This document shows, piece after piece, positions 44,425-52,429 of a stretch of DNA of 64,000 nucleotides. The position numbers were made by a program, and so were the translations under genes. Positions within the stretch are counted from its first letter, which is position 1, and every line of letters begins with the position of its first letter. This DNA comes from Weeksellaceae bacterium. Lineage in GTDB: Bacteria; Bacteroidota; Bacteroidia; Flavobacteriales; Weeksellaceae. The stretch lies in assembly GCA_019459455.1 (NCBI GenBank), contig JAIBEX010000022.1, positions 124,001 to 188,000 of the forward strand, given 5' to 3'. Under the pieces are notes generated by a model. That model saw only the letters and a program-made list of their open reading frames with translations, ran no database searches and was not told the DNA's origin.

Positions 44425-44844
44425 ATGTCAGGAAAAATCACTTTTACTATGGTTAAGCCGGATGCAGTTGCAGACGGACACATAGGAGCAATTCTCAGCA
44501 AAATCGCCGAGGCAGGATTTAAAATTAAAGCATTGAAACTTACACAGCTGACCCAAGATGATGCTAAAGAATTCTATGCGGTCCATAGCGAACGGCCTTT
44601 TTATGGCGAATTGGTGGACTTCATGAGTTCAGGACCAATCGTTGCGGCAGTGCTTGAAAAGGAGAATGCGGTTGAAGATTTTAGAAAACTGATTGGTGCA
44701 ACGAATCCTGCAGAAGCAGCGGAAGGAACCATCAGAAAAATGTTTGCCAGAAGTATGGGCGAAAATGCAGTACACGGATCGGATTCTGATGAGAATGCAC
44801 TTATTGAAGCACAGTTTCATTTTTCAGGCAGGGAGATATTCTAA
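44425..44844 (+). CDS. ndk: Nucleoside diphosphate kinase
   Basis: 139 residues, full length. Transfers gamma phosphate between nucleoside triphosphates and diphosphates through a phosphohistidine. [20 protein letters not shown] is the start motif, and [21 protein letters not shown] carries the catalytic His. Cytosolic. It is transcribed alone, with a strong palindromic terminator after the stop. Confidence 0.96.
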   Translation: MSGKITFTMVKPDAVADGHIGAILSKIAEAGFKIKALKLTQLTQDDAKEFYAVHSERPFYGELVDFMSSGPIVAAVLEKENAVEDFRKLIGATNPAEAAEGTIRKMFARSMGENAVHGSDSDENALIEAQFHFSGREIF

Positions 44845-44864
44845 ACCTTTTTAATATCAACATT

Positions 44865-44895
44865 AAAGTCCGGAAAATTTTCCGGACTTTTTTAT
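44865..44895. terminator. Bidirectional terminator
   Basis: Perfect 26-base palindrome (44865-44890, arms AAAGTCCGGAAAA / TTTTCCGGACTTT) between convergent ndk and the 44.9 kb gene, T-rich on the plus side. Confidence 0.85.
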
Positions 44896-45158
44896 TTGTT
44901 TTTATTCAGCGCTCTGTCGATGTCTTCGCTGGCATCTACCCGGGAAATAAACCGATGGGCACCATATTTCCGTGTAACCCGCACAGCCCATATAATTCCA
45001 ATGATAAGTCCCAAAAGGATGCAGACTGCAAAAAGAACAGTACCGGTTTGATCCTGCTCAAAATACTGGTACAGTGCGAATCCGAGAATGATGCCGATAA
45101 GCAGCGGCGAAAGGACAATCTTAAAGAAGGAGTAACTTTCTATGATTTTTGTGAACAT
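44892..45158 (-). CDS. Small two-TM membrane protein
   Basis: 88 residues, not recognised. Two hydrophobic segments (about 13-31, IVLSPLLIGIILGFALYQY, and 40-59, TVLFAVCILLGLIIGIIWAV), then a short basic C-terminus (RVTRKYGAHRF) and an acidic end. It lies downstream of rpe on the same strand with a 77-base gap, and may be co-transcribed. No motifs suggest a function. Confidence 0.55.
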   Translation of the reverse strand: MFTKIIESYSFFKIVLSPLLIGIILGFALYQYFEQDQTGTVLFAVCILLGLIIGIIWAVRVTRKYGAHRFISRVDASEDIDRALNKNK

Positions 45159-45235
45159 AACAGGTGTTTATAAATTATACGTGTTTGCAGAGCGTTAAGT
45201 TACAGCTTGATACCGCAGTTCCAGAAAAAGCTACT

Positions 45236-45886
45236 TTATATTTTCAGAAGTTCAATTGTCTTTTCCGGGTTGGGACTTCCGAAAACCGCATTACCAGCGA
45301 CCAGGACATCGGCTCCGGCTTCAAAGAGCCTTGCAGCATTTTCCAGATTCACACCACCGTCCACTTCGATCAGCGCTGTCGAATTGTTATTTAGGATAAG
45401 GTCCTTCGTTTCGGAAATCTTCTTGAAGGTATTTTGGATGAATTTCTGTCCGCCGAAGCCGGGATTCACGCTCATTAAGAGGACAAGATCCACTTCTGCA
45501 ATGATGTCTTCCAGCATCAGCACCGGGGTTGAGGGATTAAGCACGACACCTGCCTTTGCCCCTGAATCCTGAATAAGACGTATGGTGCGGTGCAGGTGGG
45601 TGCAGGCTTCGTAATGAACAGAGACCAGATCGGCTCCGAAGGAGATGAATTCTTCTACGTATTTTTCCGGCTCCACAATCATGAGGTGTACATCCACAAA
45701 TTTTTTGGAATGCTGCTGTACGGTTTTCATTACCGGAAAGCCAAAAGAGATGTTCGGTACAAACCGTCCGTCCATCACGTCAATATGCAGCCAGTCTGCC
45801 TGCGATTCATTGAGCATGTTAATATCTCTTTCCAGGTTGCCGAAATCTGCGGAAAGCAGGGAAGGAGCGATGAGTTTTGTTTTCAT
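45236..45886 (-). CDS. rpe: Ribulose-phosphate 3-epimerase
   Basis: 216 residues, TIM barrel. Interconverts ribulose-5-phosphate and xylulose-5-phosphate in the pentose phosphate pathway. IAPSLLSADFGNL is the start motif, DWLHIDVMDGRFVPNISFG and VDVHLMIVEP carry metal-binding His and Asp residues, VLLMSVNPGFGGQKFI and IEVDGGVNLENA the phosphate and second Asp sites, and GADVLVAGNAVF the last strand. The rest of the window offers no other pentose pathway gene. Confidence 0.95.
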   Translation of the reverse strand: MKTKLIAPSLLSADFGNLERDINMLNESQADWLHIDVMDGRFVPNISFGFPVMKTVQQHSKKFVDVHLMIVEPEKYVEEFISFGADLVSVHYEACTHLHRTIRLIQDSGAKAGVVLNPSTPVLMLEDIIAEVDLVLLMSVNPGFGGQKFIQNTFKKISETKDLILNNNSTALIEVDGGVNLENAARLFEAGADVLVAGNAVFGSPNPEKTIELLKI

Positions 45887-46049
45887 AGTTTTATTTAGAT
45901 TTAATATATATATGAGCGTAAATGCAAGACTTAATACCAGAATTTGTAAAAAAAATAAAATAAAAATTATGGTTACTCACAAAAATACGTAAATCGCGAC
46001 CCGTGGCTCTCTGTCAGTGGCATTTGAATTTATGTTAGGCAAATTTTCA

Positions 46050-46313
46050 TTAATTTTTCTGCGTATGTGATAATCGAATATCGGGTAATATTTCTTCAAT
46101 TTTTATTGTTAAATAAAGTTTAAACTTCCTATTTCCAATAATCACTTCATCATCAAGATAACTCATCGTAAGGTTGTCATCATTAAAACCATATTGGTCC
46201 CAAACTTTTTTAAATTCAGAGTTTAAATATTTTTCTGTTTGCCTTTCTAAAAGTTCACTTTGCAAGCGATTTAAAATAATATTTGCTTTATTAATAATTT
46301 TTTCCTTATCCAT
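46050..46313 (-). CDS. AT-rich small hypothetical protein, partner of the UDG-like gene
   Basis: 87 residues, not recognised. N-terminal helix (MDKEKIINKANIILNRLQSELLERQ) then a strand-rich half (VIIGNRKFKLYLTIKIEEILPDI). Its ATG lies inside the end of the preceding gene (8-base overlap), so the two are translated together. Very AT-rich, like its partner and unlike rpe and the peptidase gene on either side. The size and coupling fit a small adaptor or an antitoxin-like partner; that is only a possibility. Confidence 0.55.
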   Translation of the reverse strand: MDKEKIINKANIILNRLQSELLERQTEKYLNSEFKKVWDQYGFNDDNLTMSYLDDEVIIGNRKFKLYLTIKIEEILPDIRLSHTQKN

Positions 46314-46971
46314 ATATTGCCTCTAATTTTTTCTTTAGTATTTCAGTAAATAATGCTGCGTTTCTAATATAGGACCTCAATCTTGAATAAGTTATAATTG
46401 AATAATTGTCACATTCGGTTTCAATAACATCTATATGTGGAATCTCATTTACTATAGATAAATCAACCTTCAGTAAATCATAAGTTAACTTTCCTTCACA
46501 TATTATTAATTTAGGTCGACTCATTTCAATTATTTTTTTAGTCCATATCCTAGCTTTATCGTAAAAAATGAATTCTTCCTCCTTTGATAAAATCGCAGAT
46601 CTAAATTTATTTATATCAGCCTCTTCTGTATCAATATAATAAAAGAAATTAGTTTTCATAACTCTATTCTCTTGGTCAAGTTCACTTAGTAGATTTTCGT
46701 ATCCAGCAGCTTTGAATGCTTTTAGTGTTCCTTGAGCCAATGCATAATTATTAATTTCTGGATTAGTATATTCAAATTGTAGGCTCTCATCCGAAAACTC
46801 ACCGAGTTCGCCTCCACCGGGATTAATTCCAATAAATAATATGTCGGTTTTCTTGCTAAATTTTGAGTAAAATATTTTATAACCCACGTAACTTATTTTA
46901 TCTTTGTGAGTTTCTCTTAACTCATAATAATACTCTATTACTTCTTTTTGTAAATTTTCTAACTCTGTCAT
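46306..46971 (-). CDS. Protein with uracil-DNA-glycosylase-like motif, AT-rich
   Basis: 221 residues, cytosolic. KTDILFIGINPGGGELG (about 37-53) matches motif I of the UDG superfamily (GxxPG after a hydrophobic strand), and RPKLIICEGKLTYDLL (about 152-167) resembles the following strand of that fold. The usual motif II (HPS) is not obvious; the matching place reads IITYSRLRSYIRN. So it may bind nucleic acid or nucleotide without being a standard glycosylase. It is translated with the 87-residue gene and begins one base away from the M42 peptidase stop. Composition suggests acquisition. Confidence 0.55.
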   Translation of the reverse strand: MTELENLQKEVIEYYYELRETHKDKISYVGYKIFYSKFSKKTDILFIGINPGGGELGEFSDESLQFEYTNPEINNYALAQGTLKAFKAAGYENLLSELDQENRVMKTNFFYYIDTEEADINKFRSAILSKEEEFIFYDKARIWTKKIIEMSRPKLIICEGKLTYDLLKVDLSIVNEIPHIDVIETECDNYSIITYSRLRSYIRNAALFTEILKKKLEAIYG

Positions 46972-46972
46972 T

Positions 46973-48049
46973 TTAATGGTATTTCAAATTAATATTAGGT
47001 TTGATCTCCAACAAAGTTTCATAAATCAATTGAATCACATTTCCTACATCTTCTTTGGCAACCATTTCCACCGTAGTGTGCATGTATCTTAAAGGCAACG
47101 AAATCAATGCAGAGGGAACTCCGCCATTGGAATGTGCAAATGCGTCGGTGTCAGTACCTGTAGCTCTGCTTGAAGCCGCCCGCTGAAAGGGAATCTTCTT
47201 AGATCTGGCCGTTTCCACAATCAGTTCCCTTATGTTGTGATGGACACTCGGCGCAAAGAAAACCACCGGGCCGCCACCGCATTTCTGGTCGCCCTCCTTT
47301 TTCTTCTCAATCATGGGAGTGGTGGTATCGTGGGTAACATCGGTAACAATGGCGATATTTGGTTTTATGGTATCGGCTATCATATCCGCGCCATAAAGTC
47401 CAACCTCTTCCTGTACAGAATTGGTGATGTAAAGGCCAAACGGCAGTTTCTTCTTGTTTTCCTTTAACATACGGGCAACTTCTGCAATCATGAATCCGCC
47501 AATCCTGTTGTCCAGTGCACGGCAAACAAAATAACGGTCATTCAGTTCAAAAAATTCATCCGGATAGGTGATCATGCAGCCTACGAAGACGCCCAACTCT
47601 TCAACTTCCTTCTTTGTGGTTGCCCCGCAGTCTATGAAAATATTTTCCAGTTTCGGGACCGGCTCATTGGAGTTTACCCCTCTCGTATGGATGGCCGGCC
47701 ACCCGAATACCCCTTTAACGATACCTTTTTCACCGTGGATATTGACAACTTTGGACGGAGCAATCATCTGGTCCGATCCGCCGTTCCTGATAACATAGAT
47801 CAGACCCTCATCGGTAATGTAATTAACATACCATGAAATCTCGTCGGCATGAGCTTCAATCACCACTTTAAATTCTGCATCAGGATTTAAGATGCCGTAG
47901 CAGGTTCCGTAATGGTCAAACTCCAGGCGGTCAACATAGCGTTTTACATAATCCATCCATATTTTCTGTCCTTCATGTTCATAACCGGTTGGTGATGATG
48001 TATTTAAATAGCTTTCTAAAAAGTTAAGTGATTTCTTGTTGAATTTCAT
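46973..48049 (-). CDS. M42 family metalloaminopeptidase
   Basis: 358 residues. Large cytosolic TET-type aminopeptidases with a two-zinc centre. LNTSSPTGYEHEGQKIWMDYV is the usual start; VVIEAHADEISWYV has the first His-Asp, FVCRALDNRIGGFMIAEV the bridging Asp, NSVQEEVGLYGADM the catalytic Glu pair, PNIAIVTDVTHDT another ligand, and MHTTVEMVAKEDV the final His. All ligands appear present. It is the head of the minus-strand segment containing the AT-rich pair. Confidence 0.92.
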   Translation of the reverse strand: MKFNKKSLNFLESYLNTSSPTGYEHEGQKIWMDYVKRYVDRLEFDHYGTCYGILNPDAEFKVVIEAHADEISWYVNYITDEGLIYVIRNGGSDQMIAPSKVVNIHGEKGIVKGVFGWPAIHTRGVNSNEPVPKLENIFIDCGATTKKEVEELGVFVGCMITYPDEFFELNDRYFVCRALDNRIGGFMIAEVARMLKENKKKLPFGLYITNSVQEEVGLYGADMIADTIKPNIAIVTDVTHDTTTPMIEKKKEGDQKCGGGPVVFFAPSVHHNIRELIVETARSKKIPFQRAASSRATGTDTDAFAHSNGGVPSALISLPLRYMHTTVEMVAKEDVGNVIQLIYETLLEIKPNINLKYH

Positions 48050-48104
48050 ACAGAAAGGAATAGTTTTTGCGTTGTATTGAGGATTTGTTGAGAAAGTAAA
48101 AATA

Positions 48105-48806
48105 ATGAAAATATTTAAAACCGTTTTAGTTTTTCTGCTGTTTTTAGGCGTGGTAGCTAAGGCGCAGGATACAGTGATTGCAAAACCACTGAATCAATAT
48201 CCTGAAGAGATGTTGAGGACTGATGAATTTGGGCAGAAGTATTATTATGATGAGAAACAGAAGGCTAAGATTTACGATATAGATGGCGAAACGGTAGTGG
48301 TAATGGATGAGTTGGTGTTGCTGAAGAACCCAAAATTCAATAACCAGCTGGACAGAAATTATTATTATTTCCTGAATAAGAAACTGAACAGGGTTTATCC
48401 TCTTTTCGTGAAGGCCCTCGAGCAGTACCGCGGAATACAAAGCGATTTGGCAAAAATGGACCGCAATTCCCAGAAGAATTATATCCGAAAGCAGCAAAAC
48501 GACCTTGCTGACCAGTACGAAGCCGAACTCCGCGACCTTACAACCAGTGAAGGAAGGGTGTTCGCAAAACTGATGCACCGTGCTACAGGAAAAACGGTAT
48601 ATGACATCATTAAGGAATTAAGGGGTGGTTGGAGTGCCTTTTGGTGGAATGTAAAGGGAAATGTTGCGGATGTTAATATAAAAGAACCGTATGACCCGTA
48701 CCGTAACCGTACCGATCTTTTTGTCGAATCCCTGTTGCAATCCAACTGGAACTTTGGCTATCTTCAGCCGTATCCAGGTGCGTCGGAATTTAAGGTGAAG
48801 AAGTAA
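48105..48806 (+). CDS. Secreted DUF4294 family protein
   Basis: 233 residues with a signal peptide (MKIFKTVLVFLLFLGVVAKAQ). LVLLKNPKFNNQLDRNYYYFLNKKLNRVYPLFVKALEQY and the end KLMHRATGKTVYDIIKELRGGWSAFWWNVKGNVADVNIKEPYDP are the DUF4294 pattern known from Bacteroidetes. The domain is helical and probably periplasmic; its role is unknown. It is transcribed away from the peptidase and its stop touches the convergent NUDIX gene. Confidence 0.85.
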   Translation: MKIFKTVLVFLLFLGVVAKAQDTVIAKPLNQYPEEMLRTDEFGQKYYYDEKQKAKIYDIDGETVVVMDELVLLKNPKFNNQLDRNYYYFLNKKLNRVYPLFVKALEQYRGIQSDLAKMDRNSQKNYIRKQQNDLADQYEAELRDLTTSEGRVFAKLMHRATGKTVYDIIKELRGGWSAFWWNVKGNVADVNIKEPYDPYRNRTDLFVESLLQSNWNFGYLQPYPGASEFKVKK

Positions 48807-49226
48807 TCAGTTCCGTAACCTTTCCTTAAGTTTTTCAAAGGCGATTCGGTCTATCGGGAGCGGAAAAGGATTTTCTTCCGTGTCCACAGGCAGCCACTCC
48901 ACTTTTTCAATACAGGGGTCTAGTATCAGGAAATCGGTTTCGTCCAGAATTTCTACTACATAATAGATGGTCAGCAGCTGTTCATTTGCACGGAAACGGG
49001 AAACCTGGAACTCTTCCTGGGTATAAAGGTGTTCTACAATCCTGATTTTAGCATTCAGTTCTTCCTCAAACTCACGGTGCAGGCAATCCACAACGCCTTC
49101 GCCATATTCCAATCCACCACCGGGCAGTTTCATCAGAAGTTCTCCAACATATTCTTCGTGCAGCACCAAAAGCTGTCGGTTCTTCACAACACATGCATAC
49201 ACCCTTATATTTGTCTTATCTATCAT
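48807..49226 (-). CDS. NUDIX hydrolase
   Basis: 139 residues. The Nudix box is GGGLEYGEGVVDCLHREFEEEL, matching G-x5-E-x7-REUxEE. Start MIDKTNIRVYACVVKNRQLLVL. Hydrolyses a nucleoside diphosphate linked to another moiety; the substrate is unknown. The sequence after the box (VEHLYTQEEFQV, ILDPCIEKVEWLP) is typical of small housecleaning members. Confidence 0.9.
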   Translation of the reverse strand: MIDKTNIRVYACVVKNRQLLVLHEEYVGELLMKLPGGGLEYGEGVVDCLHREFEEELNAKIRIVEHLYTQEEFQVSRFRANEQLLTIYYVVEILDETDFLILDPCIEKVEWLPVDTEENPFPLPIDRIAFEKLKERLRN

Positions 49227-49274
49227 TTTGGTCAGTGTTAAGGAACTAAAATAATAAAATTTTCAAAAGCAGCG

Positions 49275-49949
49275 TCAATTTTTCCGCGCGTTAATCATTT
49301 CACGTTTACCCGGTGGCCCCGCCTTTTTCTCGACGCGGAAGTTAAGGTCCTGAAGGATCCGTTTCACACTTCCCTTTGCAGAATAAGTGGTCAGCAGAGC
49401 ACCAGCCCGCATTTTGCCCGCAACCATTGTGAACAGTGAGTGCTCCCACAGGTCGGGCTGTACGCGGGCACCAAAACAGTCGTAATAAACAAGGTCCACT
49501 GTCGGCAAATTAAGAGTTGACAGTTCATGAAAGTCACACTTAATCTTCATAAGGGTGAAGTTTGGTAAGATTTCAACTGATTTTTCCCATTCCGTAAGAT
49601 GGATTTTACTGTAAGTTGTCTTTAAATTCTCGTCAGTGAAAAGTTCATCATATCCTAATTCCAAAATCTCGGCTTCATTAATGGGATACTTCTCTAGCGT
49701 GAAATAATTTATTTTATGATTTTTGTCAGTTTTTAAAAATTCATTAATTGTCACCAAAACATTCAAACCTGTACCAAAACCCAGTTCTAAAATATTAATT
49801 TCGCAATCATTTATTAGTTTGAGTCCATTTTCAATAAATACATGTTTCGCTTCCTGCAGCGCCCCGTGATGCGAATGATAGCTTTCATTTAAATCACTAA
49901 TAAACAATGTTTTACTTCCGTCGCTGGTGGTCCTTATCTCTCTTTTCAC
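49275..49949 (-). CDS. mnmD: tRNA mnm5s2U34 methyltransferase MnmD (MnmC-like)
   Basis: 224 residues from GTG 49949 (VKREIRTTSDGSKTLF); a TTG at 49964 would add KKNK-type residues. Stand-alone methyltransferase half of MnmC, without the FAD oxidase half, making 5-methylaminomethyl-2-thiouridine at the tRNA wobble base. INILELGFGTGLNVLV is the SAM loop, VDLVYYDCFGARVQPDLW the D-x-F catalytic region, and GALLTTYSAKGSVKR with GPPGKREM the C-terminal signature. Stand-alone forms are usual in Bacteroidetes. Confidence 0.9.
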   Translation of the reverse strand: MKREIRTTSDGSKTLFISDLNESYHSHHGALQEAKHVFIENGLKLINDCEINILELGFGTGLNVLVTINEFLKTDKNHKINYFTLEKYPINEAEILELGYDELFTDENLKTTYSKIHLTEWEKSVEILPNFTLMKIKCDFHELSTLNLPTVDLVYYDCFGARVQPDLWEHSLFTMVAGKMRAGALLTTYSAKGSVKRILQDLNFRVEKKAGPPGKREMINARKN

Positions 49950-50000
49950 CTTATTTTTTTTCAAATTTAAACTAAATTCTGTATATTTAGAAAATTAATT

Positions 50001-50008
50001 TATATTTG
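50001..50008 (+). promoter_or_regulatory. Probable -7 box of ilvE
   Basis: TATATTTG, 25 bases before the ilvE ATG. Confidence 0.45.
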
Positions 50009-50033
50009 TAAAACACGTTTAAAAAATTAAGAA

Positions 50034-51107
50034 ATGATAATCCAAAAAACCGCTAATTCAAGGATTTCTTCCTTCGACCCAGAAAATTACTCATTCGGAG
50101 ACCATTTTATAGACCATATGATTGTTTGTGAATATGAAAACGGGAAATGGGGGGAAGTTAAACTTATGCCTTACGGACAGCTGCCATTCTCACCTGCAAA
50201 TATGGCTTTCAATTATGGTCAGGCTTGCTTTGAGGGAATGAAGGCGTATAAGGATAAAGACGGAGAGGTATACCTTTTCAGAGTAAACAAGAATTTTGAA
50301 AGGATAAACAAATCCGCTAAACGTTTGGCAATGCCCGAAGTCCCTGAAGAGGTTTTCGTAGGAGGCTTGAAAGCGCTTATGGATATTGACCGCGCATGGA
50401 TCCCGGCAGGAGAGGGGAAATCACTGTACATAAGACCACTCATCTTCGCTACTGAAGAAGGTCTGAAAGCACGGGTCTCAAATAAATATATGTTTGCGAT
50501 CGTAGCGGCGCCCGCTAAGAGTTACTACAGTGCACCGGTCTCCGTAAAGATTTCGGATTATTTTTCCAGAGCCGCAAGTGGTGGAGTAGGTTCGGCAAAA
50601 GCTGCCGGAAATTATGCAGCATCCTTCTATCCTACGCAACTGGCTAACGAAGAAGGCTATGAGCAAATTATATGGACGGACGACAGCACGCATGAGTATT
50701 TTGAGGAAAGCGGCACGATGAACGTCTTTGTACGCATTGGTGATACAATCTACACCCCGCCGACCTCCGAGAAGATTCTTGACGGGGTTACAAGAGACAG
50801 TTTCATTCAGTTGGCCAAGCACAGAGGAATGGATATAAGAGTAGAGCCTATCTCCGTAAAAACCGTGCTGGAAGCCCAGAAGGCGGGTACCCTGAAAGAA
50901 ATTTGGGGAGTTGGAACTGCGGTTGTTACGACTGCTTTCAAGGCTATCGGTTATAAAGATGAGAAGTTTGAGCTTCCTGTCCTGTCAGAAGAAGAAAGTT
51001 TTGCTTTAACTTTAAAAAATGATCTCGTAAACATTCAGACCAATGCAGCTGAAGATCCGTTCGGTTGGAGAGTGAAGGTTGAGAAAAACGTACTGGAAAC
51101 GGTATAG
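50034..51107 (+). CDS. ilvE: Branched-chain amino acid aminotransferase
   Basis: 357 residues, PLP fold type IV. Final step of Leu, Ile and Val synthesis, and first of their breakdown. ANMAFNYGQACFEGMKAYK, LYIRPLIFATEEGL, ASGGVGSAKAAGNYAASFYP (catalytic Lys in GSAKAAGNY), YFEESGTMNVFV and LDGVTRDSFIQLA are all conserved. It is the long (type I) form. Transcribed alone, ending in a good terminator. Confidence 0.95.
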   Translation: MIIQKTANSRISSFDPENYSFGDHFIDHMIVCEYENGKWGEVKLMPYGQLPFSPANMAFNYGQACFEGMKAYKDKDGEVYLFRVNKNFERINKSAKRLAMPEVPEEVFVGGLKALMDIDRAWIPAGEGKSLYIRPLIFATEEGLKARVSNKYMFAIVAAPAKSYYSAPVSVKISDYFSRAASGGVGSAKAAGNYAASFYPTQLANEEGYEQIIWTDDSTHEYFEESGTMNVFVRIGDTIYTPPTSEKILDGVTRDSFIQLAKHRGMDIRVEPISVKTVLEAQKAGTLKEIWGVGTAVVTTAFKAIGYKDEKFELPVLSEEESFALTLKNDLVNIQTNAAEDPFGWRVKVEKNVLETV

Positions 51108-51131
51108 AATATTTTGATGATTAGTTAAGGT

Positions 51132-51156
51132 CAGACCCTCGCGGTCTGGCTTTTTT
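51132..51156 (+). terminator. Terminator after ilvE
   Basis: CAGACC / GGTCTG stem with a 5-base loop, then GC and TTTTTT. Confidence 0.8.
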
Positions 51157-51229
51157 GTTTTAGTATTTGAAGTGAATTCCGTATTTTCGCAAAAACCTTT
51201 CAGGATTATAATAAATAAATCTAAATATA

Positions 51230-52339
51230 ATGTTCAAGAAATATATAATTCTAGCATTAGCGGGCATTTCGCTGATTAACTGTACACCAATTTATAAAAA
51301 GATGAATGTAGACAAACAAACGTACGAAAGTCTGAATGACGGGCTGTATGCCAATTTTCAAACCACCAAAGGAAATATGATTGTGAAACTGGAGGATGAA
51401 AAATCTCCGGTAACGGTTGCCAACTTTGTTGGACTGGCCGAAGGAAAAATAGAGAACAAAGCCAAAGGCAAGGGGGTGCCGTTTTATGATGGTACTATAT
51501 TCCACCGGGTGATTGAGAATTTCATGATTCAGGGTGGTGACCCTCAGGGAACAGGCATGGGAGATCCAGGCTACAAGTTCGGGGACGAAAAGAATGATCT
51601 GAAACACGATGTTAAAGGAGTACTGTCCATGGCAAACTCCGGTCCGAATACCAACGGTTCACAGTTTTTTATTACCCAAATCCCGACCCCGTGGCTGGAT
51701 GGCAAGCATACCGTTTTCGGTAAGGTGGTGAATGGAATAGACGTGATCGATACCATTGCTACTGTTGAAAAAGGTGCCCAGGACAAGCCCAAAACGGATA
51801 TCGTACTTCAGAAGGTATCTGTTTTCAGTAAGGGCGATGCGTATAAAAACTATGACGCGGCCAAGCTCTTTACAGAGGGCAAAGGTAAAATCCAGGAGAG
51901 GAATAAGGCAGCTCTCGCAAAGCAGGAAGCCGACAGGAAGAAAAAGGAAGAAGACTTCAAAGCAAATCAGCAGAAACTTGTGGACGATATGGCTTCCGGA
52001 ATGCAGAAAACACCATCAGGCCTATATTATAAAATTACAAAAACAACCGACGGAAAAGCTCCAAAAGCCGGAGATGCGGTTGCTGTGCACTATGCAGGCA
52101 GACTTGTGGACGGAACCGAATTCGACAGCTCGTTTAAAAGAGGTCAGCCGCTTGACTTTCCTGTTGGGACAGGTAGGGTTATAAAAGGTTGGGATGAAGG
52201 AATTCTGATGCTGAAGGAAGGGGAAACGGCCACCTTACTGATCCCAGCTGAGTTAGGTTACGGATCGGCCGGCGCAGGAGGTGTTATTCCGCCTAACGCA
52301 TGGTTGGTTTTCGACGTTGAACTGGTGAAAATCAACTAA
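51230..52339 (+). CDS. Lipoprotein with cyclophilin and FKBP domains
   Basis: 369 residues. Lipoprotein signal MFKKYIILALAGISLINC (Cys 18). Residues about 40-205 are a cyclophilin (TTKGNMIVKLEDEKSPVTVANF, FHRVIENFMIQGGDP, GVLSMANSGPNTNGSQFFI, WLDGKHTVFGKV). A charged helical linker (about 210-255, AALAKQEADRKKKEEDF) joins it to an FKBP domain (about 262-369: GDAVAVHYAGRLVDGTEFDSSF, VIKGWDEGILMLKEGE, PAELGYGSAGAGGVIPPNA, LVFDVELVKI). Two unrelated prolyl isomerases in one chain suggest a periplasmic foldase. Its terminator overlaps the galE promoter region. Confidence 0.92.
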   Translation: MFKKYIILALAGISLINCTPIYKKMNVDKQTYESLNDGLYANFQTTKGNMIVKLEDEKSPVTVANFVGLAEGKIENKAKGKGVPFYDGTIFHRVIENFMIQGGDPQGTGMGDPGYKFGDEKNDLKHDVKGVLSMANSGPNTNGSQFFITQIPTPWLDGKHTVFGKVVNGIDVIDTIATVEKGAQDKPKTDIVLQKVSVFSKGDAYKNYDAAKLFTEGKGKIQERNKAALAKQEADRKKKEEDFKANQQKLVDDMASGMQKTPSGLYYKITKTTDGKAPKAGDAVAVHYAGRLVDGTEFDSSFKRGQPLDFPVGTGRVIKGWDEGILMLKEGETATLLIPAELGYGSAGAGGVIPPNAWLVFDVELVKIN

Positions 52340-52369
52340 CCGGATATTTACACCATCATCACATAGAAC

Positions 52370-52404
52370 GGGCTTGGATTATTAATCTGAGCCCTTCTTT
52401 TTTG
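52370..52404 (+). terminator. Terminator of the PPIase gene
   Basis: GGGCTTGGATT / AATCTGAGCCC stem with two G-U pairs and a 3-base loop, followed by TTCTTTTTTG. Confidence 0.75.
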
Positions 52405-52412
52405 TACCTTTG
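52405..52412 (+). promoter_or_regulatory. Probable -7 box of galE
   Basis: TACCTTTG, 17 bases before the galE ATG and touching the end of the preceding terminator. Confidence 0.5.
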
Positions 52413-52429
52413 CGGAAAGTACAGTTTAT

